Source: Pseudoxanthomonas sp. SE1 (GTDB lineage: Bacteria > Pseudomonadota > Gammaproteobacteria > Xanthomonadales > Xanthomonadaceae). From it: DNA of 64,000 nt. The first letter of the stretch is position 1, and the number at the start of each line of letters is the position of its first letter. The notes under the pieces were generated by a model. The model had not been told where the DNA came from, did no database searches, and saw nothing but the letters and a program-made list of their open reading frames with translations. This document shows, in pieces, positions 62,174-64,000 of the stretch. The position numbers were made by a program, and so were the translations under genes. Location: positions 3,215,001 to 3,279,000 of the forward strand of contig NZ_CP113783.1 of the NCBI RefSeq assembly GCF_029542205.1, read 5' to 3'.

Positions 62174-62626
62174 ATGAAGACCCTGCCCCTCGCGCTGCTG
62201 GCCCTGCTGACCACCGTGCCCGCCTGGGCGCAGTCGAACGCGGAGGCGCTGGACCTCAGCCTGCCGCAGGCAGCGGCCTATGCCAAGGACCCACCCGGCA
62301 CCTGGTACGGCGACACCCGGCCGACGCGACCGAAATCGACGGCACCCGACGCGCCCGTCGATCCCTGCGTCTGGTACGGCGATGACGACGGTGACGGCGT
62401 CTCGGGCAGCGTGACCACCGGCATCGGCTACAGCAAAGGGCACGGCCGCAGCACCTACAACGCGGTCAACCTCAACCTGTGCAAGACCACGTACAACGAC
62501 GAAGGCGAGCCGCGCACGTTCAATTTCAACATCAACGTCGACCGCTATGACGGTCCCGGCGGCTACTACGGGCCCTACGATGCCTATCCCGGCGGGCCGA
62601 TGATGCGCGGCACGCCGCGCCGCTAA
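62174..62626 (+). CDS. Small secreted protein of unknown function
   Basis: The 150-residue protein has a signal peptide (MKTLPLALLALLTTVPAWAQ). WYGD appears twice (near residues 44 and 67), followed the second time by an acidic DDDGDG loop that fits a DxDxDG calcium-loop pattern. A beta-rich region has two cysteines (DPCVWYGD and LNLCKTTYND), and the C-terminus is Gly/Tyr/Pro-rich (DGPGGYYGPYDAYPGG). I do not recognise a family; it may be a xanthomonad-restricted periplasmic or surface protein. A short GGTGCGCC hairpin lies at 62136-62155 upstream. Its TAA stop overlaps the TAG stop of the convergent GH3 gene by two bases. Confidence 0.78.
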   Translation: MKTLPLALLALLTTVPAWAQSNAEALDLSLPQAAAYAKDPPGTWYGDTRPTRPKSTAPDAPVDPCVWYGDDDGDGVSGSVTTGIGYSKGHGRSTYNAVNLNLCKTTYNDEGEPRTFNFNINVDRYDGPGGYYGPYDAYPGGPMMRGTPRR

Positions 62627-64000
62627 CGCGGCAGCAGTTCGAAATTTACCGCCTCGCCAACGGCGCTCGAGGGCGCCACCCACAGGTCGAACAGGCCGGG
62701 CTCGGCCACCGGACGGTTGTCTACCCCGTGGAATTCCACGTCGGCACGGGCCAGAGTGAACTCCACGTCCTGCGATTCGCCCGCTGCCAGCGTGATCTTG
62801 CGGAAGCGCTTCAATTCGCGCACTGGCCGCACGCGACTGGCGGTACGGTCGCGCAGGTAGAGCTGCACCACTTCTTCCCCCTCGCGCGTGCCTGCATTGG
62901 TGATGCGGGTGCGGATGGTCAGCGTGTCGTCCCAGCCGAGCGCCCCGGTGCTGAGCTGCGGCACGCCGTAGTCGAAGCGCGTGTACGACAAGCCGTGACC
63001 GAACGGATACAGCGCGGCATGCGTCACCTCGCGCCAGCGCGTCTGGAAGGCGCGGGGCGTGCCGGGCACGTTGGGACGTCCGCTGGCGGGATGGTTGTAG
63101 AAATACGGCTGCTGGCCTGCATCCTGCGGGAAGCTCACCGGCAAACGCGCGGACGGGCCGTAGTCGCCGAACACCACATCGGCCACCGCCGGCCCGGTCT
63201 GCGTGCCGAGGAACCAGGTCACCAGGATCGCCTGCGCATCGCGCACCGCGCCCTCCAGTGCCAGCGCACGGCCATTGCGAAGCAGCACAACGACCGGCGT
63301 GCCGGTGGCGGCCACCGCTTCCGCCAGCGCCTGCTGCGGGGCGGGCAGCACGATCTGCGTGCGCGACTGCGCTTCGCCGGAAAACTCGTGCGGCTCGCCC
63401 ACGGCCAGCAGCACGACGTCGGCCTGGCGCGCGGCGGCGACCGCGGCATCGATGCCACCGTCGATCACTTCCTCGATGCCACTGCCCGTCGCGACCACCA
63501 GCGATGACGGCTCGTCCAGAGCAGCGCGCAGGCCGGTCTCCAGGTCCACCATGCGCGAGGCGTCGCCGAAGATGTTCCAGCAGCCACCGAGGTTGGCGGT
63601 GTCCTGCGCGAACGGACCGATCAGCGCGATGCGCTGGCCGGACTTCTTCAGCGGCAAGAGATCGTCATCGTTCTTGAGCAACACGATGGAGCGCCGTGCG
63701 CAGTCGCGTGCCAGCGCATCGTGCACGGGGATGTGCGACTGGTCGGCTTCGCGTTCCGCGTCCAGGCAACGATAGGGATCGTCGAACAGGCCGACGGCGG
63801 CCTTCACGTGCAATACGCGCCGCACGGCCTCGTCCACTTCGGCCATCGTCAGCTGGCCCTGCTCGACCAGCGCGGCGACATGGCCAGCGTAGATGCCGCT
63901 CTGCAGGCTCATGTCCAGGCCGGCCGACAGCGCCTTCTGCGCGGCATCGGCTTCGTCGCTGGCGTAACCATGCGCGATCAATTCCAGGTCCGAGGTGTAG
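62623..64000 (-). CDS. bglX: Glycoside hydrolase family 3 beta-glucosidase (BglX-like), C-terminal part
   Basis: About 458 codons of a GH3 enzyme are in the window; the N-terminal barrel and signal peptide lie to the right. The visible part begins YTSDLELIAHGYASDEADAA, which directly follows the SD motif of the nucleophile Asp in BglX-type enzymes, so that residue is just outside. The second (beta/alpha sandwich) domain follows, with ARRSIVLLKNDDDLLPLKKS and VVLLAVGEPHEFSGEAQSRT, then AILVTWFLGTQTGPAVADVV. The FnIII-like C-terminal domain has ALYPFGHGLSYTRFDYG and NAGTREGEEVVQLYLRD. Such enzymes release glucose or other sugars from the non-reducing ends of beta-oligosaccharides in the periplasm. 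There is no terminator between it and the convergent gene. Confidence 0.94.
   Translation of the reverse strand, partial: YTSDLELIAHGYASDEADAAQKALSAGLDMSLQSGIYAGHVAALVEQGQLTMAEVDEAVRRVLHVKAAVGLFDDPYRCLDAEREADQSHIPVHDALARDCARRSIVLLKNDDDLLPLKKSGQRIALIGPFAQDTANLGGCWNIFGDASRMVDLETGLRAALDEPSSLVVATGSGIEEVIDGGIDAAVAAARQADVVLLAVGEPHEFSGEAQSRTQIVLPAPQQALAEAVAATGTPVVVLLRNGRALALEGAVRDAQAILVTWFLGTQTGPAVADVVFGDYGPSARLPVSFPQDAGQQPYFYNHPASGRPNVPGTPRAFQTRWREVTHAALYPFGHGLSYTRFDYGVPQLSTGALGWDDTLTIRTRITNAGTREGEEVVQLYLRDRTASRVRPVRELKRFRKITLAAGESQDVEFTLARADVEFHGVDNRPVAEPGLFDLWVAPSSAVGEAVNFELLPR

Overview
The window is a stretch of core chromosome from a GC-rich gammaproteobacterium. The best fit is the Xanthomonadaceae (a Pseudoxanthomonas/Xanthomonas/Lysobacter-like organism). 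The evidence is the gene orders lptD-surA-pdxA-rsmA-apaG-apaH, nudE-cysQ-mazG and pilG-pilI-pilJ-chpA-chpB-chpC beside gshB-tonB, plus short palindromic intergenic repeats of the kind common in that family. I see no tRNA, rRNA, CRISPR array, prophage, transposase or plasmid gene. Both ends cut through genes: lptD on the left and a GH3 beta-glucosidase on the right.

Layout. 1-5.8 kb (+): envelope and housekeeping run lptD(partial)-surA-pdxA-rsmA-apaG-apaH-DUF1287 lipoprotein. 5.9-11.6 kb (-): folA, thyA, lgt, two TPM-domain proteins, lemA, terC and dgkA. 11.8-14.0 kb: an SGNH-hydrolase lipoprotein (+) converging on a secreted subtilisin (-) across a shared terminator. 14.1-22.4 kb (-): a long same-strand run of response regulator, histidine kinase, MacA-like fusion protein, MacB-like ATPase and permease, Ntn asparaginase, ECF-like sigma factor, VOC protein and a small secreted protein. 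22.5-28.3 kb: small membrane proteins, mazG-cysQ-nudE, bioA and rsmE, separated by palindromic repeats.

28.3-39.3 kb (-): a complete Pil-Chp chemosensory operon controlling type IV pili, including a 2039-residue ChpA. It has no PilH or PilK gene, and its CheB-like protein lacks the catalytic serine. 39.5-47.3 kb: gshB-tonB, then tsaB, the iron-sulfur helicase yoaA, and PBP1b with a TPR lipoprotein that may be its activator. 47.4-58.5 kb: a two-domain glycosyltransferase, relA with a TPR-like membrane protein, a tandem pair of paralogous secreted proteins, and hrpA. 58.5-64 kb: dps, a roughly 1-kb inverted-repeat element built round a hexanucleotide microsatellite, recQ, a small secreted protein and the GH3 enzyme.

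The most unusual items are the dps-recQ inverted repeat, the fusion protein carrying a Gly/Met-rich LTXXQ-like insert, the Pil-Chp system without an intact methylation branch, the tandem secreted paralogs, and a Gly-rich tail whose reading frame appears to shift out and back between two G runs.
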